A stretch of 19,986 bases of DNA from JBATTK01 sp049670505 (GCA_049670505.1 JBATTK010000084.1:1-19986); one strand, 5' to 3'; numbered from the stretch's first letter, positions 1 through 8,429 are shown. The notes: generated by a model not told the origin, from the sequence alone. Numbers and translations: made by a program.

Positions 1-71
1 AGGTAGAGCAGATGCCTAGATTGGAAGGGAAGCGGATGACGATGTTCTTGGCTCCCAAAACAAAGAAATAA
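1..71 (+). CDS. infC: Translation initiation factor IF-3, 3' end only
   Basis: Partial gene cut by the window start. The last 23 codons (from base 3) read VEQMPRLEGKRMTMFLAPK and so on to TAA at 69-71. This matches the C-terminal strand of IF-3, which binds the 30S subunit and checks initiator tRNA and start-codon pairing. Its place just before rpmI and rplT is the conserved infC-rpmI-rplT operon order of bacteria, which supports the call more than the short sequence alone. Confidence 0.85.
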   Translation, partial: VEQMPRLEGKRMTMFLAPKTKK

Positions 72-105
72 TATATAGTTACCGTTCGGGACTATTAAAA
101 ACAAA

Positions 106-136
106 CTGAAACCAGTCTGCTCGCAGGCTGGTTCAG
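106..136 (+). promoter_or_regulatory. Leader hairpin between infC and rpmI, possible ribosomal-protein autoregulatory site
   Basis: Bases 106-119 (CTGAAACCAGTCTG) pair with 124-136 (CAGGCTGGTTCAG) around a CTCG loop, with one bulged A and one G-U pair. No U-run follows, so it is not an intrinsic terminator. In several bacterial groups L20 represses the infC-rpmI-rplT operon through an mRNA structure upstream of rpmI or infC. The position fits such a role here, but that is inference; no match to a named leader family was made. Confidence 0.5.
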
Positions 137-173
137 CATATATAAGCGAGATAAACCATAAACTAGGAAGAAG

Positions 174-371
174 ATGCCTAAGATGAAAACAAAATCCAGT
201 GCCAAGAAGCGTTTTAAGCTTACGGGTTCTGGTAAAATCAAAAGAAAGCACGCTTTTAAGAGTCACATTTTGACAAAAAAATCCAAAAAGCGGAAGCTTA
301 AGTTAACACACTCCACATTGGTGCATGAGTCGGATGTTAACAGTATTAAGGAACAATTGCGATTAAAGTAG
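174..371 (+). CDS. rpmI: 50S ribosomal protein L35
   Basis: A 65-residue, very basic protein starting MPKMKTKSSAKKRFKLTGSG, the standard L35 opening, followed by the Lys/Arg-rich KIKRKHAFKSH and TKKSKKRKLK stretches. It is a small structural protein of the large ribosomal subunit that contacts 23S rRNA. Length is normal for the family (about 65). It lies about 100 bases after infC and about 90 before rplT, within one operon. The ATG at 174 is preceded by AGGAAGA, a weak purine-rich site. Confidence 0.97.
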   Translation: MPKMKTKSSAKKRFKLTGSGKIKRKHAFKSHILTKKSKKRKLKLTHSTLVHESDVNSIKEQLRLK

Positions 372-459
372 TCGTTCACAGGTAATTTATTAACCATGGA
401 GTTAGGCCAGTAAAAGAATTCAGAATTATTGAATCGCCTACTACAAAAAAATTAAAATT

Positions 460-804
460 ATGCCAAGATCAGTAAATTCAGTTGCTTCCAGAGCTCGTAG
501 AAAAAAAGTGATGAAGCAAGCCAAAGGTTACTTCGGAAGACGTAAAAACGTCTGGACGGTAGCCAAAAATGCGGTTGAAAAAGCAATGTCATATGCTTAT
601 AGAGACCGAAGAACCAAGAAAAGAAATTTCCGGGCCCTATGGATTACCCGTATCAATGCGGGTGCCAGATTGCACGGAATGTCCTATTCCCAGTTTATGG
701 GCAAGGTAAAGGCCAATGGAATTGAGCTTAACCGAAAGGTTTTAGCGGATTTGGCCATGAACCACCCGGAGGCATTTAAGGCCATAGTGGAAAAAGTAAA
801 ATAA
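460..804 (+). CDS. rplT: 50S ribosomal protein L20
   Basis: A 114-residue basic protein starting MPRSVNSVASRARRKKVMKQ, with the hallmark KGYFGRRKNVWTVAKNAVEKA and YRDRRTKKRNFRALWITRINA blocks of L20 (typical length 114-120). L20 binds 23S rRNA early in 50S assembly and, in some bacteria, represses its own operon. It is the last gene of infC-rpmI-rplT, and a strong terminator follows 18 bases after the stop codon. The start is fixed by the invariant MPR N-terminus. Confidence 0.98.
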   Translation: MPRSVNSVASRARRKKVMKQAKGYFGRRKNVWTVAKNAVEKAMSYAYRDRRTKKRNFRALWITRINAGARLHGMSYSQFMGKVKANGIELNRKVLADLAMNHPEAFKAIVEKVK

Positions 805-822
805 TTAATCATTTATCTCGCT

Positions 823-855
823 AAAAAATCCCGCTCTGTAGAGCGGGATTTTTTT
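823..855. terminator. Bidirectional intrinsic terminator after rplT
   Basis: A perfect hairpin: AAAAAATCCCGCTC, loop TGTA, then GAGCGGGATTTTTTT. A-run and U-run lie on both sides, so it can stop the rplT operon from the left and the convergent cyclase gene (stop codon at 854-856) from the right. Confidence 0.93.
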
Positions 856-1930
856 ATTTCCTATGCACGGCAAAAATAGTTAGACCACGTGTTTTTCCCT
901 TTAAGACCAGATGATCCATTTTTGTTGTACCGTATTTTCCGTTCAGTTTTAAATGTTCCGATAACTCTTCCGAAATCAATAGCTTCTCCTTATAGCTATT
1001 ACATTGATCCTGTATACGTGAGGTGGTATTGATAACATCGCCGTGGTAGGCCAATTCCTTTTTAACGCTACCTACTTCTACCACTATTAATTTCCCTCCA
1101 TGCAGACCGGCTTTGAACTCTGGAACAATACCATATTTCTTTTGATAATACGTTTTGCGTTTCTGCATACGATCTTGAAAAGCAAAAAATAATCCGATAC
1201 AGTTATCCCGCTTTACACCCTTTTTAAAATCCCAACTTAAAACGGCCTCATCCCCAACATATTGATACACTTCCGCGCCATATCTGTACAACAACAGATT
1301 CAAATCCAAAAAACAATCCTGTATTAACTTGCTGTATTTTAAATGCCCCAAATCCTCGGCAATGGTAGTTGATGATTTTAGATCGAGAAACATAAAAATC
1401 CGTTCTTCCTCTACGGGTTTTCTGTATTTCCCCATAAGCAACTTAAAGAAGTTGTCTCTCCCAAACCGTTCCTTTGCAATTTTTAGAAAGGAAAACACCA
1501 CGGAGGAAACCCCAAAATAACCAACGGTGAGCCAAAAGACCTTACTGGTGCGCCACCACCCTCTCTCATTGGGCAGATCCAAATCCATTCTAGTCTCCGC
1601 AATTTCAATGATTAGGGTGAAGGAAAAAATCAAAAGCACCAAATAAATAAAAGTCTGTATAAGGATAGAAAGTCCTAAATATAATTTTTTAAGTAGATAC
1701 TTATCGAACAAAAATTCTATGACCGCATAAAAGAAACCGATAAACACCCCTAGAAATAGGCCAAAATCGAGCCATTGAACTATAGGGATCTTAAACTGTT
1801 CCGAAAGAATAATACCCTGTTCTTCGTTTAGGGCATAGTATCGAATTAAAATAAAAAAACAAAATACCAGTGACCAAAATACAATGGAGGCGACCAATAA
1901 TCTAAAAAACTCCCTCAGGTTATACTTCAA
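854..1930 (-). CDS. Membrane-anchored class III adenylate/guanylate cyclase
   Basis: A 358-residue protein. The first 155 residues carry about four hydrophobic segments (near 10-30, 52-75, 84-110 and 130-150). The C-terminal half (about 176-358) is a class III nucleotide cyclase domain. Both metal-binding aspartates appear present (D183 in FLDLKSST, D227 in YVGDEAV), and the HGDVINTTSR segment keeps an Asn and an Arg (N301, R305) at the transition-state positions. An active enzyme making cAMP or cGMP on the cytoplasmic face is therefore likely; the purine preference cannot be read. The membrane part has no recognised sensor domain. The gene stands alone and shares a terminator with rplT. Confidence 0.85.
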   Translation of the reverse strand: MKYNLREFFRLLVASIVFWSLVFCFFILIRYYALNEEQGIILSEQFKIPIVQWLDFGLFLGVFIGFFYAVIEFLFDKYLLKKLYLGLSILIQTFIYLVLLIFSFTLIIEIAETRMDLDLPNERGWWRTSKVFWLTVGYFGVSSVVFSFLKIAKERFGRDNFFKLLMGKYRKPVEEERIFMFLDLKSSTTIAEDLGHLKYSKLIQDCFLDLNLLLYRYGAEVYQYVGDEAVLSWDFKKGVKRDNCIGLFFAFQDRMQKRKTYYQKKYGIVPEFKAGLHGGKLIVVEVGSVKKELAYHGDVINTTSRIQDQCNSYKEKLLISEELSEHLKLNGKYGTTKMDHLVLKGKTRGLTIFAVHRK

Positions 1931-1990
1931 ATCTATAGTATTATTATCCTTCTATTCTATTTGGAACGCAAGATAACGCTTACCTTACTT

Positions 1991-2413
1991 CTACGATCCA
2001 AAACAGTTAATTACTATACTTCTACCGGAAGCATTGTTTCTATGTTCGCACAAATAAATGCCCTGCCATGTGCCTAGGTTCAACCTTCCTTGGGTAATAG
2101 GCAGCTGCACGGAGGAACCCATTAGGGATGCCTTTATATGGGCGGGCATATCATCCGGTCCTTCATAGGTATGTACATAATAAGGGGCATCCTCCGGTAC
2201 CATCACGTTCATATGCCGTTCAAAATCGGTCCGCACCGTAGCATCCGCATTTTCATTGATCGTTAAGCTGGCAGAAGTATGCTTTATAAAAACCGTGAGC
2301 ATACCGCTCTTCAGATGTTGCAACTCTGGGATAGACCGCACAATATGTTCCGTAACCAAATGAAACCCTCGGGAAAAAGCGGGCAACCGTATTTCTTTTT
2401 GATAAAATTTCAT
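1991..2413 (-). CDS. YjbQ/UPF0047 family protein
   Basis: A 140-residue protein with the family signature: HTSASLTINENAD (residues 45-57), the HTYEGPDDMPAHIKASLMG block (81-99), and LNLGTWQGIYLCEHR near the end. Histidines 45, 81, 92 and 124 are the likely metal or substrate ligands. Family members form small trimers, and some show weak thiamine-phosphate synthase activity, hence the database label 'secondary thiamine-phosphate synthase'. The true role is not settled. Length is normal (about 135-140). The gene is divergent from the HAD phosphatase gene, with 107 bases between them. Confidence 0.9.
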   Translation of the reverse strand: MKFYQKEIRLPAFSRGFHLVTEHIVRSIPELQHLKSGMLTVFIKHTSASLTINENADATVRTDFERHMNVMVPEDAPYYVHTYEGPDDMPAHIKASLMGSSVQLPITQGRLNLGTWQGIYLCEHRNNASGRSIVINCFGS

Positions 2414-2494
2414 TAGTATCCTTGATTAGGGATTGATTTCACTAAAATAATATAAAGTTTACCTATCCACACCATACTATTGGGTTATATAAAA

Positions 2495-2502
2495 TACCTT
2501 TG
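2495..2502 (+). promoter_or_regulatory. Bacteroidota -7 box before the HAD phosphatase gene
   Basis: TACCTTTG is an exact match to the Bacteroidota -7 consensus TAnnTTTG, 18 bases before the ATG. No well-spaced TTG is seen at -33, so only the -7 element is claimed. Confidence 0.6.
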
Positions 2503-2520
2503 CACTTTTAAAAACTATAG

Positions 2521-3330
2521 ATGGATCTATCTAACATAAAACTGGTGGTGACCGATATGGACGGCACCTTATTAAATTCCGATCATGAAGTAAGCCCCCA
2601 TTTTTTTGAACTGTTCGATGCATTAAAAAAACAGGGAATACTTTTTGCGGCCGCCAGTGGTAGGCAATACCATAGTATTGTTGATAAGCTATACCCCATC
2701 AAGGATGATATTATTGTGATAGCGGAGAATGGCGGATTTGCCAAACAGCAGGAACGGGAATTGGTATCCACTCCCCTAGAGCACGGCACTATAGCCGAAT
2801 TACTTCAAATTGTTAGGCCTATAGAAGGCGCCCACCCGGTACTCTGCGGAAAGAACAAGGCTTTTTTGACAGGACATTCGGACGACTTTACCCATATGCT
2901 GAAACAATATTATTCCGGTTACGACATTGTGGATGATCTGGACCAAGTGAATTCCGAAATCATAAAAATTGCGGTCTATCATTTTGAAAGCTCGGAAAAA
3001 TACATATATCCGGCCGTTCAGCATTTGGAAGAACGTTTAAAGGTTAAGGTTTCCGGGGCCAATTGGGTAGATTTATCACATAAAAATGCCCATAAGGGTT
3101 TTGCCTTGCAAAAAGTACAGGAAGAAAACAATATAGACCGTAGCGAAACTTTGGTCTTTGGCGATTATAACAACGATTTGGAGATGTTGGCCCTAGCCGA
3201 TTATAGTTTTGCCATGGCCAATGCCCACCCCAAAGTCTTGGACGCTGCCAAATATACAACACGCAGCAACGATGATTTTGGTGTGGAACGGATACTGGAA
3301 AAACTATTGGAAAGTAAGAGACTGATTTGA
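2521..3330 (+). CDS. Cof-type HAD-IIB phosphatase
   Basis: A 269-residue cytoplasmic hydrolase of the Cof/YidA branch of the HAD superfamily. Motif I is DMDGTLLNS (nucleophile D12, acid D14), motif II lies in AAASGRQ (about 44-50), a lysine in the NAHKGFAL segment is the probable motif III, and motif IV is FGDYNNDLEML. The middle (about 85-185) is the IIB-type cap. These enzymes remove phosphate from sugar phosphates, flavin precursors or similar small molecules; the substrate here cannot be predicted. Length is normal. It ends 10 bases from the convergent next gene, with no terminator visible between them. Confidence 0.92.
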   Translation: MDLSNIKLVVTDMDGTLLNSDHEVSPHFFELFDALKKQGILFAAASGRQYHSIVDKLYPIKDDIIVIAENGGFAKQQERELVSTPLEHGTIAELLQIVRPIEGAHPVLCGKNKAFLTGHSDDFTHMLKQYYSGYDIVDDLDQVNSEIIKIAVYHFESSEKYIYPAVQHLEERLKVKVSGANWVDLSHKNAHKGFALQKVQEENNIDRSETLVFGDYNNDLEMLALADYSFAMANAHPKVLDAAKYTTRSNDDFGVERILEKLLESKRLI

Positions 3331-3340
3331 AATACGTCGA

Positions 3341-4600
3341 TCAGGTTTTTTGCTTCTTCTTTTTGGCTGCGGGGAACAATACGTTGTTAAGAATGAGTCG
3401 GTAACCCGGCGAAGTAGGGTGCAGTTCCAGTTCAGTTTTAGGGTCCCCTACCCTATGTTGGTAATCTTCCGGGTCATGGCCGCCATAAAAGGTAAAAAAG
3501 CCCTTCCCTTTTATACCATGGATATAACGGGCCTCCCCATTTATTTTATTCTCCCCGAGTATCATTACCGTTGGTTTTATCTCATCCCTAGTAAAGGAAG
3601 TGGTCTGCCCCATAAAGCCTTTTACCAACGCCGTATGGTTTTGGCAGAGCATTGTAGGAACGGGATCCCACTTGGCCGAAAAGTCCATCAAAGAAAAATA
3701 GTCGGATTCCTTAGGGACGTTTCTACGCTTGTTGGTCATATCAATGGATGAAAACTCATATCGCGACGGGTTCCGCTCCAGGATAAAATTGGTAAAGGCA
3801 AATGTTTTATTATAGTCCAACTTGCTTTGATAATTGGCCTCCGAAGGGTCACCATCGAACATAGGCTCACAGATATCCACCCCATCTGCCGCCAGGGCAA
3901 TATCATAACTGTCCGTAGCGGAGCACATGGCAAACATAAATCCACCACCGATGACATAGTTACGTATTTTTAGCGCCACGGCCCGTTTCTCTTCCGAAAC
4001 CTTATCGTACCCCAACTTAGTGGCCAACGCTTCCGCATTTTGTTTTCCCTCTATGTACCAAGGGGCTGCCCTATAGGCCCCATAAAATTTGCCATATTGC
4101 CCGGTAAAGTCCTCATGATGCAAATGCAACCAATCATACAATACCAATTTATCATCTAAAACTTCCTCATCGTAAATAGTTACATAGGGAATTTCCGCAT
4201 AGGTAAGCACCATAGTAACGGCATCGTCCCATGGCTGGTTTCCTTTAGGGGAGTATACCGCTATTTTCGGGGCCTTCTCCAGTATTACGGCCTCTTGGTT
4301 CTGGGAAGGACTACTTATGGATTCCAAGATCTCTTGGGTCTGTGCATCGGATAAAATCTCGAAGGAAACACCCCGGATTTGACATTCCTTTCGGATACTT
4401 TCACCATTCGGCAATAAAAAAGAGCCTCCCCTATAGTTTAGAAGCCATTGTACTTTTTGCTGCTTGGTCAATACCCAATAGGTGATACCATACGCCTTTA
4501 AATGATTTTTTTGACTATCGGCATCCATGGGGATCAGGATGGTGGATGAAAATACATTTGCAGAAACAAGAAATAAAAATAGGTATAGCAACTTTTTCAT
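3341..4600 (-). CDS. Exported Bacteroidota protein, family often labelled 'asparagine synthetase B'
   Basis: A 419-residue protein with a clear signal peptide (about 1-19: Lys-Lys, a Leu/Phe-rich core, then a small-residue end). I recognise the family from flavobacterial genomes, where it is often named asparagine synthetase B. Neither the N-terminal Cys glutaminase domain nor the PP-loop (SGGxDS) synthetase motif of AsnB is present, so that name looks wrong. Notable blocks are LIPMDADSQKNHLKAYG near the start, LHLHHEDFTGQYG (158-170), GGGFMFAMCSATDSYD (218-233) and FYGGHDPEDYQHRVGDP near the end. The Cys after the Gly-rich turn (C226) resembles a nucleophile elbow of a glutamine-amidotransferase-like fold; that is inference. 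Probably periplasmic; function unknown. Confidence 0.8.
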   Translation of the reverse strand: MKKLLYLFLFLVSANVFSSTILIPMDADSQKNHLKAYGITYWVLTKQQKVQWLLNYRGGSFLLPNGESIRKECQIRGVSFEILSDAQTQEILESISSPSQNQEAVILEKAPKIAVYSPKGNQPWDDAVTMVLTYAEIPYVTIYDEEVLDDKLVLYDWLHLHHEDFTGQYGKFYGAYRAAPWYIEGKQNAEALATKLGYDKVSEEKRAVALKIRNYVIGGGFMFAMCSATDSYDIALAADGVDICEPMFDGDPSEANYQSKLDYNKTFAFTNFILERNPSRYEFSSIDMTNKRRNVPKESDYFSLMDFSAKWDPVPTMLCQNHTALVKGFMGQTTSFTRDEIKPTVMILGENKINGEARYIHGIKGKGFFTFYGGHDPEDYQHRVGDPKTELELHPTSPGYRLILNNVLFPAAKKKKQKT

Positions 4601-4726
4601 AAAAAGGGAACTTAAAAAGAATCTAGATATTGCATCACTTCGCTATTAGATTTTAGTACCTAAAGTTACAATTAAATGCTTTGTGGTTATAAAAGGGTCT
4701 ATTTATTGAGAAGATTTTAACGCTTG

Positions 4727-4792
4727 GTTAGGTACGCCCCTAACTAATTAGTTGCGCAGAACATATAGCTTTCAGGGCTGTTTTATGCTATA
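4727..4792. repeat. Small inverted repeats downstream of dnaB
   Basis: In the roughly 200 bases between dnaB's stop and the exported-protein gene there are three small dyads: GTTAGG/CCTAAC (4727-4732, 4739-4744), the 12-base palindrome AACTAATTAGTT (4742-4753) and TATAGC/GCTATA (4764-4769, 4787-4792). None has the U-run of an intrinsic terminator. They may serve in transcription ending after dnaB or upstream of the exported-protein gene, but that is a guess. Confidence 0.3.
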
Positions 4793-4802
4793 GGGGCAAT
4801 AG

Positions 4803-6353
4803 TTAAAAAGGCACATCATTGGTATCATCGGGATCCAAATCATCGTTCATAGAGCTTCCAAAAGCCTCGTTGGTATCAGGCAGGTTTTTGGTTATGAACG
4901 GATTCTCCTCGTTGGCATTCATCTTCGATTGAAATTCAAATGGAGAATCAAAGTCATCCAAGTTATCGAATTTACCCAGTTGACCAATAAACTTTAATCT
5001 GATATTATCTAAACCGCCGTTTCTATGTTTGGCTACTATAAATTCTGCCTGACCTTGTGTCGGGGTCCGTTCCTCATCGTCCCATTCATCAATTTTATAG
5101 TATTCGGGCCGGTAGATAAATGAGACAATATCCGCATCCTGCTCAATGGCCCCGGACTCCCTTAAATCGGACAATATAGGCCTTTTACTACCCCCACGTG
5201 TTTCCACGGCCCTGGACAACTGCGAAAGCGCTATTACGGGGACATTCAATTCCTTGGCCAATGCTTTTAAGTTTCTAGAAATAGTGGATATTTCCTGTTC
5301 ACGATTACCTCCTTTTTGACTACCACCAGCGGTCATTAGCTGTAGATAATCTATAACGACCAGTCGTATACCATGTTGTGAAGCCAATCTCCTTGCTTTT
5401 GCCCTTAAATCAAAAATGGACAGTGATGGGGTATCGTCTATGAACAAAGGTGCTTTTTCCAATGCCTTTACTTTAACGTTCAACTGCTCCCATTCATGTT
5501 TTTCCAACCTTCCGGTCCTTAATTTTTCAGAAGACAAACCGGTTTCCGAGGATATTAAACGGGTAATTAATTGCACGGAAGACATTTCTAGGGAAAAGAA
5601 CGCTACAGGTATATTGGAGTTAACGGCAATATTCCTTGCCATGGATAACGTAAGTGCCGTTTTACCCATACCGGGACGGGCCGCAATAATGACCAAATCA
5701 CTGGGTTGCCAACCAGAAGTTAACTTATCTACCTTATCAAAACCGGAAGGGATACCGCTTAAACCTTCTTTATTGGCAATCTCTTCTATTCGTTTTTTAG
5801 CCTGTATGACCAAATTTTGGGCAGTTTCGGCCGAGCGTTTTAAATTACCCTGGGTAACATCGTATAATTTTGATTCGGCACCGTCCAAGAGATCAAAAAC
5901 ATCCGAGGAATCATCGTACGCATCCTCTATAATCTCATTGGATATTTTAATAAGGCTCCTTTGTATATATTTTTGAAGTATAATGCGGGCATGGAACTCA
6001 ATATGGGCCGATGAGGCCACTTTTTGGGTCAGCTTTATCAAGTAAAAATCCCCGCCTGCCGATTCCAAACGCCCGTCCTTCTTTAATTGGGACGAAACGG
6101 TTAATAAATCTACCGGTTCCGAAGTTTCGAACAGTTTAAAAATAGCCTCGTAGATATAACGGTGTGCTTCTTTATAGAACACATCTGGATGTAGGATATC
6201 TATTACTTCATCTACACCTTTCTTATCAATCATCATAGCTCCAATCACAACTTCCTCTAAATCAACTGCTTGTGGAGGTATTTTCCCTCTTTCCAAGTTG
6301 ATTAGGGTGGATTTGTCTATTTTACGACCAATGACGGTGCTCGATTTTTCCAT
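4803..6353 (-). CDS. dnaB: Replicative DNA helicase DnaB
   Basis: A 516-residue protein counted from the ATG at 6353. An in-frame TTG lies 18 bases upstream, but the ATG gives the usual flavobacterial opening MEKSSTVIGRK. The N-terminal domain (about 20-125) carries PPQAVDLEEVVIGAMMID. After a linker, the RecA-like domain shows Walker A ARPGMGKT (225-232), Walker B RLVVIDYLQL (330-339) and RESGAIEQDADIV further on. DnaB forms the hexameric ring that unwinds DNA ahead of the replisome and binds primase. There is no intein. The Asp/Asn-rich C-terminal tail (DDLDPDDTNDVPF) is typical of this phylum. The gene stands alone, after the accA terminator. Confidence 0.97.
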   Translation of the reverse strand: MEKSSTVIGRKIDKSTLINLERGKIPPQAVDLEEVVIGAMMIDKKGVDEVIDILHPDVFYKEAHRYIYEAIFKLFETSEPVDLLTVSSQLKKDGRLESAGGDFYLIKLTQKVASSAHIEFHARIILQKYIQRSLIKISNEIIEDAYDDSSDVFDLLDGAESKLYDVTQGNLKRSAETAQNLVIQAKKRIEEIANKEGLSGIPSGFDKVDKLTSGWQPSDLVIIAARPGMGKTALTLSMARNIAVNSNIPVAFFSLEMSSVQLITRLISSETGLSSEKLRTGRLEKHEWEQLNVKVKALEKAPLFIDDTPSLSIFDLRAKARRLASQHGIRLVVIDYLQLMTAGGSQKGGNREQEISTISRNLKALAKELNVPVIALSQLSRAVETRGGSKRPILSDLRESGAIEQDADIVSFIYRPEYYKIDEWDDEERTPTQGQAEFIVAKHRNGGLDNIRLKFIGQLGKFDNLDDFDSPFEFQSKMNANEENPFITKNLPDTNEAFGSSMNDDLDPDDTNDVPF

Positions 6354-6465
6354 GCCTGCTAAAGTATGCAATTAACCTTAAGTTAACATAAATAGTTGAA
6401 CCTGCGATATCAACAGATGATCAACAATTCCTTTGTTCATAAGTTACAAAAATGTGTTGACAACC

Positions 6466-6502
6466 AAAAAAAACCAAGGAATGATATCCTTGGTTTTTTT
6501 TT
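6466..6502 (-). terminator. Intrinsic terminator after accA
   Basis: AAAACCAAGGA, loop ATGATA, then TCCTTGGTTTT, flanked by A-runs and U-runs on both sides. On the minus strand it lies about 20 bases after the accA stop codon and separates accA from dnaB. Confidence 0.9.
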
Positions 6503-6522
6503 AAACTTGTTAAAAACACGGA

Positions 6523-7476
6523 TTACCCGTTAAAGACGCCCATATCGGCATATTTTTCCATCCGTGTATTTACCAATTCTTTTGGTGATAACTTTTTTAG
6601 TTCCTCGTAATGTGCCGCAATTTTATTTTTTACAATTTCAAAAGTTTTGTCCCGATTGCTATGGGCCCCACCAACAGGTTCCTTAACGATCTCATCAATA
6701 AGTTTTAATTTTTTCATATCTATGGCGGTCAGTTTTAAGGCATCTGCGGCCTGCTCCTTAAATTCCCAACTTCTCCATAATATGGAAGAACAGGATTCCG
6801 GTGAAATAACGGAATACCACGTATTCTCCAACATCAATACCTTATCCCCGACACCGATACCTAGTGCTCCTCCAGAGGCACCCTCGCCGATAATGACCAC
6901 GATGATGGGAACTCTTAAGCGTGTCATTTCCAAAATGTTCCTGGCAATAGCCTCTCCCTGCCCGCGTTCCTCTGCTTCTATTCCCGGATAAGCTCCAGGA
7001 GTATCTATAAAACAAACTACCGGCAAACCGAACTTTTCGGCAGATCGCATTAATCGCAATGCCTTACGGTACCCTTCCGGATTGGCCATTCCAAAGTTAC
7101 GATACTGTCTGGTCTTGGTATTGTATCCTTTCTGCTGCCCTATGAACATAAAACTTTGATCACCTATCTTACCTAGACCACCTATCATGGCCTTGTCGTC
7201 CTTTACATTTCTATCTCCGTGCAATTCCAAAAAAGTATCCCCGCAAATGGCGTTTATATAATCCAAAGTGTAGGGTCTGTTGGGATGTCTTGAGAGCTGT
7301 ACACGTTGCCATGCAGTGAGGTTTTTGTAGATATCCTTTCTGGTCTCCGCTAACTTTTTTTCTATCTGCTTACAGGTCTCGGTTACATCCACATCGCTCT
7401 CTTCTCCAATAATCATGCACTTATCAAGCTGCTCTTCAAGCTCTTTAATAGGAAGTTCAAAATCCAAATACTCCAT
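6523..7476 (-). CDS. accA: Acetyl-CoA carboxylase carboxyltransferase subunit alpha
   Basis: A 317-residue protein, the normal AccA length. The N-terminal helix region is followed by NLTAWQRVQLSRHPNRPYTLDY, the oxyanion-type GGLGKIGDQSFMFIGQQKG, FIDTPGAYPGIEAEERGQGEAIARN, and GEGASGGALGIGVGDKVLML followed by YSVISPESCSSILWR. It joins AccD to transfer CO2 from carboxybiotin to acetyl-CoA, giving malonyl-CoA, the first step of fatty-acid synthesis in the cytoplasm. accD is not in the window; the gene is monocistronic between its own -7 box and a terminator. Confidence 0.97.
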   Translation of the reverse strand: MEYLDFELPIKELEEQLDKCMIIGEESDVDVTETCKQIEKKLAETRKDIYKNLTAWQRVQLSRHPNRPYTLDYINAICGDTFLELHGDRNVKDDKAMIGGLGKIGDQSFMFIGQQKGYNTKTRQYRNFGMANPEGYRKALRLMRSAEKFGLPVVCFIDTPGAYPGIEAEERGQGEAIARNILEMTRLRVPIIVVIIGEGASGGALGIGVGDKVLMLENTWYSVISPESCSSILWRSWEFKEQAADALKLTAIDMKKLKLIDEIVKEPVGGAHSNRDKTFEIVKNKIAAHYEELKKLSPKELVNTRMEKYADMGVFNG

Positions 7477-7506
7477 GAATTTTCAAGTTTAGTTTGTATC
7501 AACGGA

Positions 7507-7514
7507 CAAATATA
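7507..7514 (-). promoter_or_regulatory. Bacteroidota -7 box before accA
   Basis: On the minus strand this reads TATATTTG, an exact TAnnTTTG match about 30 bases before the accA ATG. The -33 TTG is not at ideal spacing (the nearest is 13 bases away), so the call rests on the -7 element. Confidence 0.5.
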
Positions 7515-7532
7515 AAACTTTAAAGGACAACC

Positions 7533-8429
7533 CTAGGTCGTACTTCGCTTTTTTAACTTGTACTTATTTTTAAGGATGCCATTTGTTACTACCGTAGCTA
7601 AAATAATACCGGCCCCAACATAAAATAGGGAATTCATTTTTTCACTATCCCCAAAAATTACAAATGCTAAAACTATGCCATATACCGGTTCTAAATTGAT
7701 GGTGAGCATAACCGTATACGGACTAATATATTGCATCACTTTCACCGATGCTATAAAGGCATAGGCCGTACAGGCCGATGCCAAGACGAAGATTAAAATC
7801 CAATCGGTATTGGACAAGTAAAAGAAATCCATAGTAAAATTCCCTTGTATCCCAAGATAAACGGAAAGAAAAACAGCACCGGCCGCCAATTCATAAAAAG
7901 AAATAACGGATGGCTTTTCCCTATGGACCAATTTACCGTTGATCAATGAAAAAATTGCAGCCAACAAAGCGGACAAAAGGGCCAACGAAATGCCTTCCAC
8001 ATATGTGGTTTCCACTTTAAAAATTATATAGAGTCCCAACACTACGATACCACCGAACACCACTTCGTACCATACCATTTTTCTACCGTACCAGATAGGC
8101 TCCAACAAAGCGGTAAAAAAAGCTCCCGTAGACATCGTAGCTAATGCTATGGATACGTTGGAGACTTTAATGGCCTTAAAAAAAGTAACCCAATGAAGGG
8201 CTATGATCACTCCCCCGATGATAAGTAACAATAGTGTTTTCAAGGAAACTTTTAAGCTATACTTTTTTACCCCTATAAAACAGATGATCAGTGCGGAAGC
8301 TATCAACATTCGGTACCAGACCAAAGGAAGGGCATCAATAGAAATTAGTCTACCCAGTATTGCGGTAAAGCCCCAGATAAATACAATAAAATGCAGGTGT
8401 ACGTAATTTTTAAGCTTAACGTTTGGCAT
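7533..8429 (-). CDS. EamA/DMT-family transporter
   Basis: A 298-residue inner-membrane protein with about ten hydrophobic segments arranged as two EamA repeats (about 5-130 and 145-285). Landmarks are HFIVFIWGFTAILGRLI at the start, the LHWVTFFKAIKVSNVSIALA segment and, in the second half, SVKVMQYISPYTVMLTINLEPVYGI. Family members export or import metabolites such as amino acids; the substrate here is unknown. The ATG at 8429 gives the common family start MPNVKLKNYVHLHF; an earlier ATG at 8468 would only add 13 residues read inside the upstream gene. It overlaps the end of lptG/F by 14 bases, so the two are cotranslated. Confidence 0.9.
   Translation of the reverse strand: MPNVKLKNYVHLHFIVFIWGFTAILGRLISIDALPLVWYRMLIASALIICFIGVKKYSLKVSLKTLLLLIIGGVIIALHWVTFFKAIKVSNVSIALATMSTGAFFTALLEPIWYGRKMVWYEVVFGGIVVLGLYIIFKVETTYVEGISLALLSALLAAIFSLINGKLVHREKPSVISFYELAAGAVFLSVYLGIQGNFTMDFFYLSNTDWILIFVLASACTAYAFIASVKVMQYISPYTVMLTINLEPVYGIVLAFVIFGDSEKMNSLFYVGAGIILATVVTNGILKNKYKLKKRSTT

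Noticed and set aside
3350..3751. A 133-residue plus-strand open reading frame
   Set aside because: It lies opposite the exported-protein gene, whose signal peptide and family blocks are convincing; the plus-strand product matches nothing.
5416..5976. A 186-residue plus-strand open reading frame
   Set aside because: It lies antisense to dnaB, in the well-conserved RecA-like region; it is a shadow of that gene.
6354..6371. TTG start for dnaB six codons upstream
   Set aside because: The ATG at 6353 gives the family's usual N-terminus.
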